Of a DNA stretch of 64,000 nt, positions 37,126-50,100 are shown piece by piece. How positions within the stretch are numbered: the stretch's first letter is position 1; every line of letters begins with the position of its first letter. Where the stretch lies: positions 7,119,001 through 7,183,000 of the forward strand of contig NW_025062476.1 of assembly GCF_000002995.4 (NCBI RefSeq). The letters are read 5' to 3'. Origin of the DNA: Brugia malayi (Eukaryota; Nematoda; Chromadorea; Rhabditida; Onchocercidae). Position numbers and translations under genes: made by a program. The notes below the pieces were generated by a model. It ran no database searches, was not told the origin of the DNA, and saw nothing but the letters and a program-made list of their open reading frames with translations.

Positions 37126-37415
37126 TTATTAAGATTCCATGGTAGTTGAAATTGTTACTTCGAATCATAATCAATACATTATTATGATTTCACAGCAATT
37201 CAATATTTTTCTATCCAATCATAATCACTATGTTATTCAATCACTGAATTATTATATTATTCAACTAGCGGATACTAATCATAATCATTAGATTTGTAGC
37301 CATTTATTACTTTTACATTTATCATAATTATTGCATTATTATGATTTGACAGTAATTCAATACTTTTGCCTCTAGTCATAATCACTATGTTATTAGGATT
37401 TTATAGGGTAATGAT
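37126..37415. repeat. 54-bp degenerate minisatellite, about 5 units
   Basis: Units run 37126-37178, 37179-37232, two poorer units in 37233-37335, 37336-37389 and a partial unit after it. The best pair (37179 and 37336) share TTATTATGATTT, ACAG, AATTCAATA, and TCATAATCACTATG at the unit end. Confidence 0.8.
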
Positions 37416-40400
37416 TAATGATTAAAGAAGTGAAATTAAAAACGAAAATAGCATATGTAATTTGCATTAGTAAAAAAATGGAAACGGAAAGGAATGCAAT
37501 TTTCAATGGAATTCAACATTTATGACCTTAAAATTTATAGTTTTAAAGCAAAGTGCATTGATATTTGTGTTGTGATGTGATGTGATTTCCATTCATTTTG
37601 TTGCTAATGAAGTATAACGTCCTATTAACGAATCAGTAAATAAAAAAAAAAAAAAAAACTTCTTTTTTCTTTCATTTTTTTAAATTGATTAAAATTAAAT
37701 TTACGCTTCATCAATCTGTTTAAATTGCAAACTCTTCTTAATTAATTGATTGATAGACGAATCAATTAATAAATATATTTTGTAGTATTTTTTTTGTTTG
37801 ATAGAATATCACTGTATAATTAATAATGAAACTAAAAATATCTCTGCATTTTTTACTAAGTTTTTTTTCAGACTTTATTTCTATTTTAATTGTGCATCAA
37901 TGTATAAATAATATAAGTGGGTGAAAATGGAACAAAAATTCACAATCTAATGCAAAATTTTAATAAGTTTTAAAATAATAAAAAAGAAATTTAAAAAAAA
38001 AAATTATTTTCTTCAATGATTAATTTGGATAAATGTTTTTGTGTTTGCTCTAAACATTAATACATTGAACTATACTATTTCATAATCACAAATTAATTAA
38101 AAATTAATGGTAAAATTTTGTAATTATTTTTCTTTTTTAGAATATAATTAAAGAACACTAATTTTCTCTTTTTTGATAACAATTCTATATTTTCCATTTT
38201 TTTCTCAATTTTACTAATGATTGGTCATTTCATAATGCAAAACTAATTTTCAGTTCAAACGATATGAATGATCTAAGATTTATTTTACATCGTATTTTGG
38301 GATTATCATTATAAATATACATAACATTTATATCCTTGCCAACAAATTAATAGGACGGAAAAAATAATTTTTTCCCTCCTATTAATTTTTCAGAATTTTT
38401 AAGACAAACATTAGGAACGTCAGTTATTTATAGCAATAACAATGATAGTAATAATAATAATAATAATAATGTTTTCCAATTTATGAAGTTCATTAAAGTT
38501 CATCAATTAATATATAAATTAAATGGTAATTAATTTGGCTATATCTTTGTTAGTATTTTTCTATTTTTCCCCCTTTTTTCTTAATTCAATAGAGTTATAT
38601 CAAAGTAAGAAGTAAGAAAAAAAATTGTAAAACAGAAAAAAATGAAGTGATGAAACAAATTTAAAAAAGGCAAATTAACATTAAAATTCCAAATTCCAGT
38701 GAAGTTCATGACATTTCCTTTCAACTAATTAAATGACTAAAAGAAAAAGAGATGAGAAATTTAACAAAGCAAAATTACTGCCTGAAATAACATATTAAAT
38801 CATACATCCATTATTAAATTTCAAATTTCACAGAAATTCATTTAAAAAAAAAGTAAATGAAAAAAGAAAGCAGAAAATTGTTTTGGCAACTTGTCACGTC
38901 GTAATATTTTCAGTTACTTGCATATCATTAAATTTTTTTTTTTATATCAAAAGCTTAATTTGTTTGGAAAAATTTATAAAAAGCTGGCTATTTATTGGAA
39001 AGAAACTAGTGGTAGTAATAATAAATGAACGGAACATAAAATTATAATTTAATGATTTCTAATAAAAAATAATTTTATTAAAAAAATATACATATATATA
39101 TATTTGCTTATTTGTTTGTACATTAAATTTATTTATGTTAAGTAATAACATTTACAGTTTATGTTTGTAAACACTAATGTCTAGCGAACGTATTGTAATT
39201 AAATAATAATTATAATCTAATAATAATAATAATAAGTGTACTCCCAAATGTGAGAAAATTTAGATGTTCTATTGTTAGAATATTGTTATGGAATTCGTTT
39301 CTTTCATAATAGATGATAAGTCAAAATTTAAAATGAAATTTGCAACTTCTGCTTGTTTCTATATGACAAAGTTATAGAAAAAACCTTTTTCATAATATTT
39401 GATGAAAGGTTATTGAATGTTAAAATTAGCAGAATAAAATTGAAAAAATTCTGTCTTAAATTTTTTATGTTTTTAATATGTTATTATGAATATTTAGCGA
39501 TAAATAAAAAAAGATAATATTAAATATGCTAGAGTTACATTTTAATTTAATCAAAATTACAAAAAAAAGAAAAAACAATAGTTGCATGATTTCAAAAAGG
39601 GAAGGTTTTCAACAAATTAGATATTAGTTGTCTGGAACGAAATGAAATCGAAATATCGATATAATCAATTACCGCCTAAAGTTTAAATAATTATATTTTT
39701 TATACCAAAATTTACATTTACGTTCCTTGAATAAGCTTTACTCTATTTGTTTTGTTTTAAATTTTTGGAAGTTTATCTATCATTCTTTTATTTACAATAA
39801 ATTCTGCATTTTTTTTATTTTTATAATTCAAATTATTTATGAAAATTATTGAAATAAATCTTTTTTTAGATTAAAAAATGAACGTTGATTGGTTGCGATG
39901 AAATAAAATTGAAATGAAATAAATATAAATGAGAGTTTGAAAACGAATGTAAAAAAGAATGAAATGCATTCAAAAATGTACGAATGATAAATGGTTTAGA
40001 AGTTTTTAAAGAAAGTTAATCGTTTCAATTAAAATGATATTGTAACAGTGAAATTATTTCATAAATTTAAAAGATTTTTCAATCGTTTTTTCCCTGAAAA
40101 AACGAACTTTATTTCCTTATTACTACCTATTTCTAATTTTTCATGGCAATAGCTATTATTTCAAATAAAATCTTTGTATTGTTGAAAATGTTGAATAATT
40201 TAATATCCTTATTTCGATTTAAATTTAATTCCAATCTCAAATTTCGTTCATTTGTTCATATATGTAATCATTTTTGCTCGTTTTTTTCTTCCCATTGAAT
40301 ATTTATTTGTTTTCATTTTTGATTCGTATATTTTTCATTAGTTTGTTTTTTCTTTATTTTTTTGCATTTAATTATTTTTTTCACTTTTTACCGCTTGAAA

Positions 40401-42715
40401 TTTAAACTGAGTGGTATTTATGAAATCTTATGCAATACATTTTCATGTTTTTACTTTCTTTTTTATTTGTTTTTTTCATTATTATTAATGAAATATTGCT
40501 GTTTGTCATTTTGCAGTATAGCAGTTAAACTGAAATAATCTTGAAACTATGATTTTATTATTCGAAATTGTCATTTCTATTTGTTTAAGAAAAAAAATTG
40601 ATGATTGAAAAATTTGAAGAAACTTTTTTTCTTTCATTAATGAATAAATTATTTAAGAAAACTATTTTTATTTAGTTATTTGAATTATTTTGGTATGTAC
40701 ATGCGCATATGCATAGATCAAGATTAAATAATTTTGTTGAGAGTAGTATTCCAGTTAGGAAAAAACACTTAACTGAATAATCCGGTATTAATTCTTCTAA
40801 CTTTCTAAGCACATTATCAATTGTTTTAAAATAAATTAAGGTGTAGAAATAAAATCAGTGGATGTTTTTTTTTTTTCAACCCGTTATTAATAACTTCAAA
40901 AAAAAAAAAAAAAATAATTTAAGCATATAATATTGCTATTTTGTAGGACGCATAATAATAACAATTATTATTCTTATTGTTACTAAAACTAATTATTGAC
41001 AAATATCCTATTGAAAATCATCAAGAATGTATTAAAAAATATGCTGGGAAAAATATTATATACATGTAAAAAACACGACAACAACAACAATAACATTATT
41101 AACAGCGGAAATAACAAACAATAACAACAACAACAACAAGACAATGACAAACAACAACAGCAATGTAACAACAACAAACGATAATTACATTAGTAAGAGC
41201 AATACTACCAATAATAACTATAATAACAACAAAGACATCAATATGAACGACATAAATAATAATGATGACAATAGCAGCATGAGCAAAATAATAAATCAAC
41301 AATGACCATAACAATTACTCAGCGAATTGCAACGATTAACCAATTGTTGAAAATAAAACTATCTAAATGAGATTATTTTTATAACACTTCAAAATGTCTT
41401 CCATCAAACTATTACTAATTTCAAAACAAAATTGCCTTGTATTATATCAAAAAAAAGCTTAACTTATTAAACTGTATTACAGAGTGTTAAGTTACAAAAA
41501 ATAAAGTTGTTTTTTTTATTAAACATTGTTTATAAAATTTATACTAAGTGATTTAAATAAATGCTTATCACCAACAATCACCGTCAAACAATTATTATCC
41601 ATATAATGAACCATTAAATTTGTAATTAATAAATAATTTCTAAAAAATTGAAATTATTTCAGTTTAAAAAGTTTTTTTTTTTGTGCCCAATATACATTTA
41701 TTATGCATATATTTTTGCACTGACTAACCAAATTATACACTAATGAAACAACAATTCAAATGCTTCATTTTTCAATTCTAAATCAATTTTATGAAAATTT
41801 TTTAAATTGTAATGCTCAAGTAACGTTTGAAATACTATGATAAATTCAATGTTCTATCATTATTCAACATTTTTAAAAGTTTTCAGTGCTAAAAAAACAA
41901 ATAATTCTATTGATTTTGTTGACTTTTTTTGATTTTCTTTTTAAGATCAATATCTTTTATCTGAGTAATTAATTGAGAACTTATTTCCTTCCGACAAAAA
42001 AACTTATTGTTGTTGTTATTGCTGTTGTTATATTGTGGTTGCATTTGAGATTTTGTGATCAAGAAATAAATATACTTTTAATAATTTTTATTTTGCCCTT
42101 TTCTTCGACATTACATCATTTTCATTAGTTTAAAAGATAATAGTAATTTACAAATCGAAGTATTAATTTGGTTATATTAATAATAAAGATAATTAGATAA
42201 TTTCAGGAAATTAATGTCAAAAGAAAGCAAAGCAAACAAACGAATAACACTGAAAGAGACAAAAAAAAATTGTTACAAAAGCAAAAAAAAAGGAATTGGT
42301 AATTGGAGATAACTTAACTTAAATATAAGAAAATATTAATAAACAAATAAAAAATAAAAGAAAATAAACATAAAACACATCCATTTCATTTATTTTTTAT
42401 TTTCTTTCTCTTTTTTTTTTAATGATTATAATTAGCAAAAAAAAAAAAAGAAACTAATTTTATCCTTTTTATTTTTTTTTTTTTTACCAAATGCTTAGCA
42501 TAATTAGATAAATCTCTTTAAAAGAAACAAATAATGGAAGTGATGTTTAGTATTAATAATAATAATAATATATTTATTTAAATATTTATTCAAATTCTTT
42601 TTTGATACATCATATATTCATGTATATGAAGCATTTTAGTATTTTATATTTAAATACCTTAAATCTGGATTTTAAAATATTAATTATTCTCTTCATACAC
42701 AATTATAAACATAAA
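37416..42715. other. Intergenic, 5.3 kb, repeats only
   Basis: No gene recognised. Perfect or near-perfect AAT runs occur at about 38448-38470 and 39220-39235, and an AAC/AAT triplet region at 41036-41305 (separate entry). Long poly(A)/poly(T) tracts are common. Confidence 0.5.
41036..41305 (+). repeat. AAC/AAT triplet region with a 89-codon Asn-rich open frame
   Basis: AAC, ACA and AAT triplets dominate. One plus-strand frame stays open from 41036 to the TGA at 41303-41305. It reads as Thr/Asn-rich (TNNNSNVTTTNDNY, YNNNKDINMNDINNN). The second half has lost simple repetition but keeps the frame. It could be a decayed microsatellite or an Asn-rich exon of an unseen gene. I found no convincing partner exons. 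Confidence 0.4.
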
Positions 42716-42990
42716 ACAATTGTTAATTGATGAGCGGATAGAACGAATGGAAAGGAATGAAGAGCCGGATTAATGGACGGAACGGATGAGTAGCCGGATT
42801 GAATGAACGAACGGTATGGGACAAGAATGATGATAGAGGAAGAGAAAAGAGTGGAAATGATGAAGCGGGGCGGAAAAAGACTAAAACCAGACCGCCCCAA
42901 TCTTTCAGCTCTCCCTGTCCCCGTATCCTCTTCCTCCTCCTTCACTTTTTCTTCTTTCCCTCCCACTGTCATCTTCTCTAAATAAAGAAT
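42716..42990. other. GC-rich island with 29-bp direct repeat and a stem
   Basis: This is the least AT-rich stretch between the ICE2-like gene and the peroxidase. It has two 29-bp units starting AGCCGGATT (42763 and 42792). GGGGCGG (42867-42873) can pair with CCGCCCC (42892-42898). It then has a C/T-rich run and AATAAA at 42981-42986. ORFs overlap on both strands but none resembles a known protein. It could be a promoter or enhancer of the peroxidase gene (start 1.2 kb away) or a non-coding RNA gene. Confidence 0.4.
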
Positions 42991-44183
42991 TGTGATATTT
43001 TAGCAAAGTGAAAGAATGCTGCCGCCTCTTTATTATTCGGCTGTCATCAAAGCAACAAGCTGATTTTATTTAATATTATTATTATTGTTATTTATTTATT
43101 ATTATTTTTTATTATCATTAATATTATTATTTTTACTTATTATTAATGTTATTTATTTATTACTTTTTATTATTACTAGTGATATTTGTAACTTATTTCT
43201 AAATTACTTACAATTAATTAATTTGCATAATTATTTGATCAATTATTCATAATTCTTATCTAATATTTTTTCGGGATTGTCTTAATTAAATCTAATTTTC
43301 CAATTTTTTTCAGTGCAAAAAAAAGGAATTATTAATTAAAGGATTTAAATTTTTTATTAGCAATTAATATTAATCAAGATTTTATTTGTTCTTTCATGCC
43401 CTTTTTTATTGCTTTAAAATCATTTTTCTAAAAATTTTAACTTATGCTAATTCTTTTGTAATAATTAAATTTCTAACCGAAGTATTAAATTAAATGAATT
43501 TTTTTTTCTTGGAAAAAAAAATGAATTTTATTGAGCAATTTAATCTTTTCTTTTGTATTCCTTTTATCATTCCATAACATAAAAAAAGAAAAACAATGAT
43601 ATATATATTAAAGAAAGGAAATACATTCATTTTAAATTTAAATTTTAAAAAGTGCTGCATAATTTCGGGTAGTTCTTAAATTAATTACTCATGAAATTGT
43701 GATTAAAGTTTTCTCTTTTTCTTATCATTTTTTTTCTTCTATCGAAAACTTCATGTAACGCCTTTTTCGTTATTTTAAAAAGACCGGTTTATTCGCTAAA
43801 ATATTTTTCAGCCAACGAAGAAAATTTGTTCCAAAAGATTGTGGAAATAGCCTTATGCTACAACTGTGACGAGAAATATTTTTCTCGATTATTTATTCAT
43901 TAATTTATTAGTTTATTTATTTATTTTTTTGCTATTATTATTACTACTACTACTAATATTATTATTATTATTATAAAATATCACGCATTCTAAATTTTGG
44001 AGATAAATTTGGAAGATACGTGTGGTTCAACGTAACATAACATTACGTAACGTAATCATGTTGTTATAGCGCTATAATCGGTATAATACGTTTTATTGCG
44101 ATTTAATGTTTTTTTTTTGTCATTTCTTCATTTTTTTGCTCAGAAATAAAAGGGTAATCTATTAATCATTTTGGAAAGGAAAA

Positions 44184-47100
44184 ATGATCAAAACAATTTG
44201 CATACAACAACTACAATTTATTTTACTATTCTTTACTGGTTTGTTTTTTCTTTTCTTTTTTAAATAAATTCCTTTTTTAACTTTTATTTTATTTTATTTT
44301 CTGCCTCATAAATTTTTTTATTAAAATCTATGATCTAATAAAAAGTAATAACAATTTATAAATAATAGCTTGATTAAAACCGTTTAATTTCACTATTGTT
44401 TCATTTTTTTTTCCTTTTTTCTCGATTTAATGGTTGAAAAAATTTTTGCTCCAAAATGTTTTATAAATTTTCTGTATTTTATTCAATTATTTATTGTTTA
44501 AAAAGTGAAAGTGAAAAAAAGGAACAATAAAAAATAAATTAATTAATGACTAATTTGTGTGCATGTGGTGCATGAATGTTTTTTGAATTACAGTACATTC
44601 ATATTGGAAACAAAATTAATTGATATTGAAAATTTGGAATTTATAATTAAATTTGCCCATTATTTATTTACCTCTTATTACATACTATTGATGACTTATT
44701 TTTCCCTCTTTCCATAAAATATAAAATATTTTCTTGTTTCTTTGAAATTTCAATTTTTGATATAATCAAAAATTGATTTGTTATTGGCGCTTTTCATTAT
44801 TACAATATTAATTGAGAAGTACTAAAAGCTTTGCCAAGCACATAAATTGATTTTTAAAACCAAAAATTATATTTTAAAATGATGTTCGGAGCATTATGAG
44901 ACCATCTTGAGATCAATTTAAAACTTGTCTTTAATTCAAATTTATTGAAGCAAAAAATGACACAAATAAATTCAAACAAATACATATATAAACAAAATAT
45001 ATAGAATCTAGGAATCAGCTAATAAAAATTTAAAAATAATTAATTTCTTTTTTAATTTAAAGATTTTTGATTTTAATTCACTAAAATTTTTAAATGCTTT
45101 ATTTGTTCATTCATTTAGTCCTGGAAATTATTCCCTTGAACAAATCCCTTGAAAAAAATTCAGATTTAAAAAATTTTAAATTTGTCTTCAAACATTGCAT
45201 AATTCCATTTCATATTAATAACGTAATAACTAATGTTTTTTATGCAAAAAGCCTTTTTTGTAAATAAAATTTGAAACATTTATCGAAGTGATTCGGATGA
45301 ATCGGCGCATTTCAGTTCAAATTCAGTTAAAGGATATTTTGTGAGACAATGAGAGAGAAAAGAATTAAAATGAGCGAATTTAAACGATTATTTAACCCTT
45401 GACATTGTATAATACTAAATGATCAATCATATTTAATTGAACACAAATTTGGTGCTCCGTTTTTATTTCCAATTAGGTTTCAGATGAAATAATTCTACGA
45501 TTAGTTACGATGTCAATTTGTTGACAATTTTAAATCATTTAGACAAATTTATTTATAAAGTTTTTGCTCAAGTAATATTAATTGTAAAAATTTTAATCAA
45601 AATAATATATCATTTTATGTTAACTAATTTCTATGGATATTATTTATTTTTTTTACAAATTATATATTATATATGCTTTAAAAGGATGAATAGCATTTTA
45701 AAAATAGCAATTATTAATTGATAAATAATTCAATTAGTATTAAAATTGTAATCAATTGTAAGAACAAAGAAATCATTTGATCTTTTGTTTTTCTTTTTCA
45801 TCTAAACTTTTAAATTAATTTAATTGCAGAAGTTGTACCACAATTATCATCACCACAAACTAGCAAATTTAAATGCTTACCTAATGGTTGCTGTGATGAA
45901 CATCAATGGTGTCGTTTTTGGGCATCAATTGGTGAATGTACGGCAAATCCGGACTGGATGACCGGAAATTGTCAGTTAGCATGTAATACGTGTAATGCCG
46001 GCATAAAAGGTTAAGCTTTAAAGTTAAAATTACTTTAATTAAATTCTACAGTAATATTTTGTTTTATATGATTTTTATTTAACTAGAAATAAAAAATGCA
46101 ACTTAAAGAAACAAAAAAAAGCAACTCATTAAATAATTATTTATATAATAAAAACCTTTAATTCTTTCTAAAAATATGCATTGGAAGTGAAAATGTCAAA
46201 GATTTATGAAAATTGTAAAAATAATTATTTAATATATACAAGTATAATATTTCCTTTAAAAAATTAGATTTAAATGAACGAACGTTTCCTTTAAATGAAT
46301 TTTATTTTATTTCTTTTTTAAGCAAAAAGCAAGGAAAAATGCTTTTCTCATTTATTTTGCTATTCTGAAATGAAGAAAAAATTATCTAATTTTTTTTAAA
46401 GCAATAATTATAAGTTTTTTTTTTTTTTTTTTTTTTACGTACATTAATCATTTAATCCATTAAAGTATTTCTCCAGTAATTAAATTAGCCATAAAATATT
46501 TTATTGACATTTAAATAAAATTATTGATAAAAGAATTTTAATCTTTACCATAAAATATTGTATTTTATTATAAATTAAATAATGGGAATTACAAAATTTC
46601 CTTTACAATTTTATTATTTTCTTTTTTACTTTCGGAAATCAATGGAAATTTTGATTTTTCACTTAAACAAAAAATAAAAGTGTCAGTATATTAAATATAT
46701 GCAAAATGCTTACTCAAAATTATTTAAAAAATATTTATTGAAAATTAACATAAAAAAGAGAAATTTTTTTTATTTGCTATTTGAAATTTTTAAATTTCTT
46801 CTTTTTTCTAGCTTCTTTTCTTCTTCACTTGCAAATTCGTATTCTTTCTTTTTCCTCTTTTCTTTTTTAATCTTTTTTCACACTTTCTTTATGACATATA
46901 TTTATTGGTAAGAATAACAATTATAATTGCAATAGAATAAATCGTTAAATTAATAATTACGATTGCAATTATTATGAATAATAATGCGAATATGATATAA
47001 TTTCAAGTTATGACATACTATAATGTGAAATTTATTATTTTATATTAGCTAATAATGAGTGAGTAATTGGCGGAACGTATGAAATAGTAAGCAAATCAAT

Positions 47101-50100
47101 TTAATTAAACATATATTTTATAGCCAACTTGTTTTTTTATAAAAAATTTGCTAAAATTAATGACTAAAGTTGCTCAAATATTTTGCCATCCTAATTATCA
47201 TTTGTAAGCAAATGATAATGCTTTAATTTTTTATAAATCAAATTTACAAATTTAAACTTCTGATTAAAATTTAAATGCTGCATATATAATGAAATATGCT
47301 GAAATAGTTAGAATGGTAATTAGTAAAGTAATATTTTTTTCTTCTTGTTTTCCAACTTTTGGATAATATCAAAAAAATAGAAGAAAGCTTTTTTTCTCTT
47401 CAATACTTCAGAACATCAACTTACATTTTTTTTCACCTTTTTCATTTTTCAGTAATTTTTAACTGCTCATGACAAATTCTTTTAAAATTTTCATCTTTCA
47501 TTTCTTATAAATAATGAAATCAGAATAAATATTGTTTGACATAACAATGAAATTATTGTAAAAATACCTTTCTCAAAAAAAAAAGGAAGAGAAAAACGAT
47601 AAATTCCTTCGTATTTTTTTATAAAACATTTTAAAGAAAATTTTTTAGAAAAAAAAAGGAATTTTTTTTTTCATTTGAAAAAGAAAAAAAGCATTTTTCT
47701 AGCTGAAATTAGCTGTGTTTTTCTAATTCATATCAATCTCTTACACTTGTATTGCAATAAAAAGAATATATCATGAAATCATCTTATTTTTCTTCTTAAT
47801 TTTTTTATCATATCTTAATTTTTTACTGATCAAAATTTATTGTTTACTAATTAATCAACTAGTTAAAAAGTTTAAAATCATTGCTAATTAATTTCAAATA
47901 AATGAATGAATTATTTGCCTTTAAACCATAGCAAGTGGTCGAATATCAAAAATTAAATTCTATTTACTTTAAATTTTAATAAATTACACTTATGATTTTT
48001 AATCTTGAAAAAAAAATGAAAGAAAATTGAAAAAAATTTTTCATAAATGAAATGAAATAATTGAAATAACTGAAACTGAAATAAATGAAATGATAATAAT
48101 TTTGTATCACCAAACAGTTTGTATTTTCTTGCTTTTATTTCAATTAAACATGTTAACAATAATTTCATTTATTTAAGGAAATTTAATTACAAATTAATTA
48201 TCCTATATTTCATTCACTTCATAAAGATTTAGAAAATTTTTATATGTTTTCATTTGAACAATTTTTCTCATTTACAAAACAAAAAAATTTGCTTCTCAAA
48301 AATAGAATAAAAAGAAAAAAGATAAAATATAATGCTAATATATCCAAACTAAAAAATAAAAATAAAATTTTTTGAAGTATTAAACCTTATACAAAGAAAG
48401 TCGTTTCTATATAATTTGAATCAAATGATTTTCTTTTTTTTCCAAAGAAAAAACAATGATAACAAAAAAACTAATTTTACGAATAAAAATAAAAAAAATT
48501 TTTTAAATAAATCATGATTTATTCAAGTATTGTTATTATTATTCCTGGTATTATTATATTTATATATAAATGCTTATATAAAATACTATTAATTATTATT
48601 ATTATGATTAAAAAGATATGAAAGAGACATAAGGAAGAATTAGCGGTGGAAAATTGGGTAGCTTAATATTAATTATCTCTTAATTAGTTTAATAAACAAT
48701 CTCTCGTCTATTCGTCGGCACTTTCTTTGTGAAAATTATTTCAATACTATTTGTTAATACATTATCTGTTATATTTATAGTGCTTATATAAAATTTTTCA
48801 TATCAATTTATCACCAATATTTATCACCGAATGTTTTATTCTTATCATTTGCTGTTGTAAAGTAAGTTTTTGTTTTATTATATTTTATTACAAACAATGA
48901 GCAAAAATTTCCGGTTTTTGAAAAACTTTGCAAAAATTTCAATAAAGCATTAATTATTATCACTAATAATTGCTAACCAAATGTGACAAATGTAGGAAAA
49001 TAACGAAAAATAAATTAAAAATTTTTGGTAAACAAAAAAAAAGTATAAAAGATATTAGTTTTTTATGTTATATTTTTTATTCATTCTTTAATGTTAAATG
49101 AAAAATATTTCTTCTACATTTCGCTTTTTTTTATATGAAATTTTTGACAATTTTTTTTTTTTCTAGGACTCTTTGATAATCTCAAAATCTTTGAAATATC
49201 TTTTGAGATTCCGGAAATGAAATTATAACTCTTATAGATTTATCATTTCTTCTCTAAGTATTATTTATTTTCAAATTTTCATCCATTCTTATTACATATT
49301 TTTCTTTTCACATTTTAAATAAAATATAACGATGCACAAATTTTCTATTTCCTATTGCTACTTTTTATTTCCTTTTTTTTTCGATACAAACCTTTTTTGA
49401 CGGAACAAATGTAACAAAAAAAAAAAAAATATAACTTGACTTGACAACTTAAGCAGTAAGAAAGAAAAATTTATTCAATTTTGTTAATATATATTTTTAT
49501 TTCTTAATTTTAATGTATACTTTAAATGTATATTTTATTTAATGTATTGTATATTTGAGCTGAATTAAAAATTTTTTCTTAACTTTTTTTTTAACTCTAT
49601 TAATATAATGTGTTGTAGTCAATTGGTCAATGAATAGTTTCTTTTTAATTTTTATTTAGCTCTCCACTTTTTTTTTTTAAATAATAAATCACTTATTGAT
49701 TATTTAAATGTACTTTTTGTTTTTTAATTTTACTTTTAATTTGTTAATTAGTTTATGTAAGATTTTATGAACATTTTCTATTGAAAAGGAATGAAAAAAA
49801 TGATTGTTGAAGTAGAATGAGAATGGTTAAATGAAGAAATGGATGAAAATTAATTGTCACAATTGAAGTGGGCAATGTGAAGAGATGAAGAAAATTTAAA
49901 TTACAAAATTTTTGATTCGAAGGTCAACCAGTATTTATATGATGATAAAAAAAAGAAAAAGAAAAAGGAAAATGAAGGAAAACGGTTGGTAGATAATTGC
50001 GGCATTATTTTAATGATAGTAAGAGTATCAGTACTCAGTTATTATAACGTTTTTGAAGAAATTCTAAAAAATTTTTAAAATTTAAATTAAATTAATAATT

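Noticed and set aside
42716..42990. Wolbachia-derived insert as the source of the GC-rich island
   Set aside because: No bacterial-like coding frame and a composition unlike the AT-rich Wolbachia genome.
44539..44600. Possible further upstream exon of the peroxidase gene in the first intron
   Set aside because: Exon 1 at 44184-44238 joins the ShKT exon in phase and provides a signal peptide; no extra exon is needed.
45518..45721. 67-codon hydrophobic plus-strand ORF before the ShKT exon
   Set aside because: Lies in the first peroxidase intron. Its composition is what AT-rich DNA gives by chance, and it lacks splice support.
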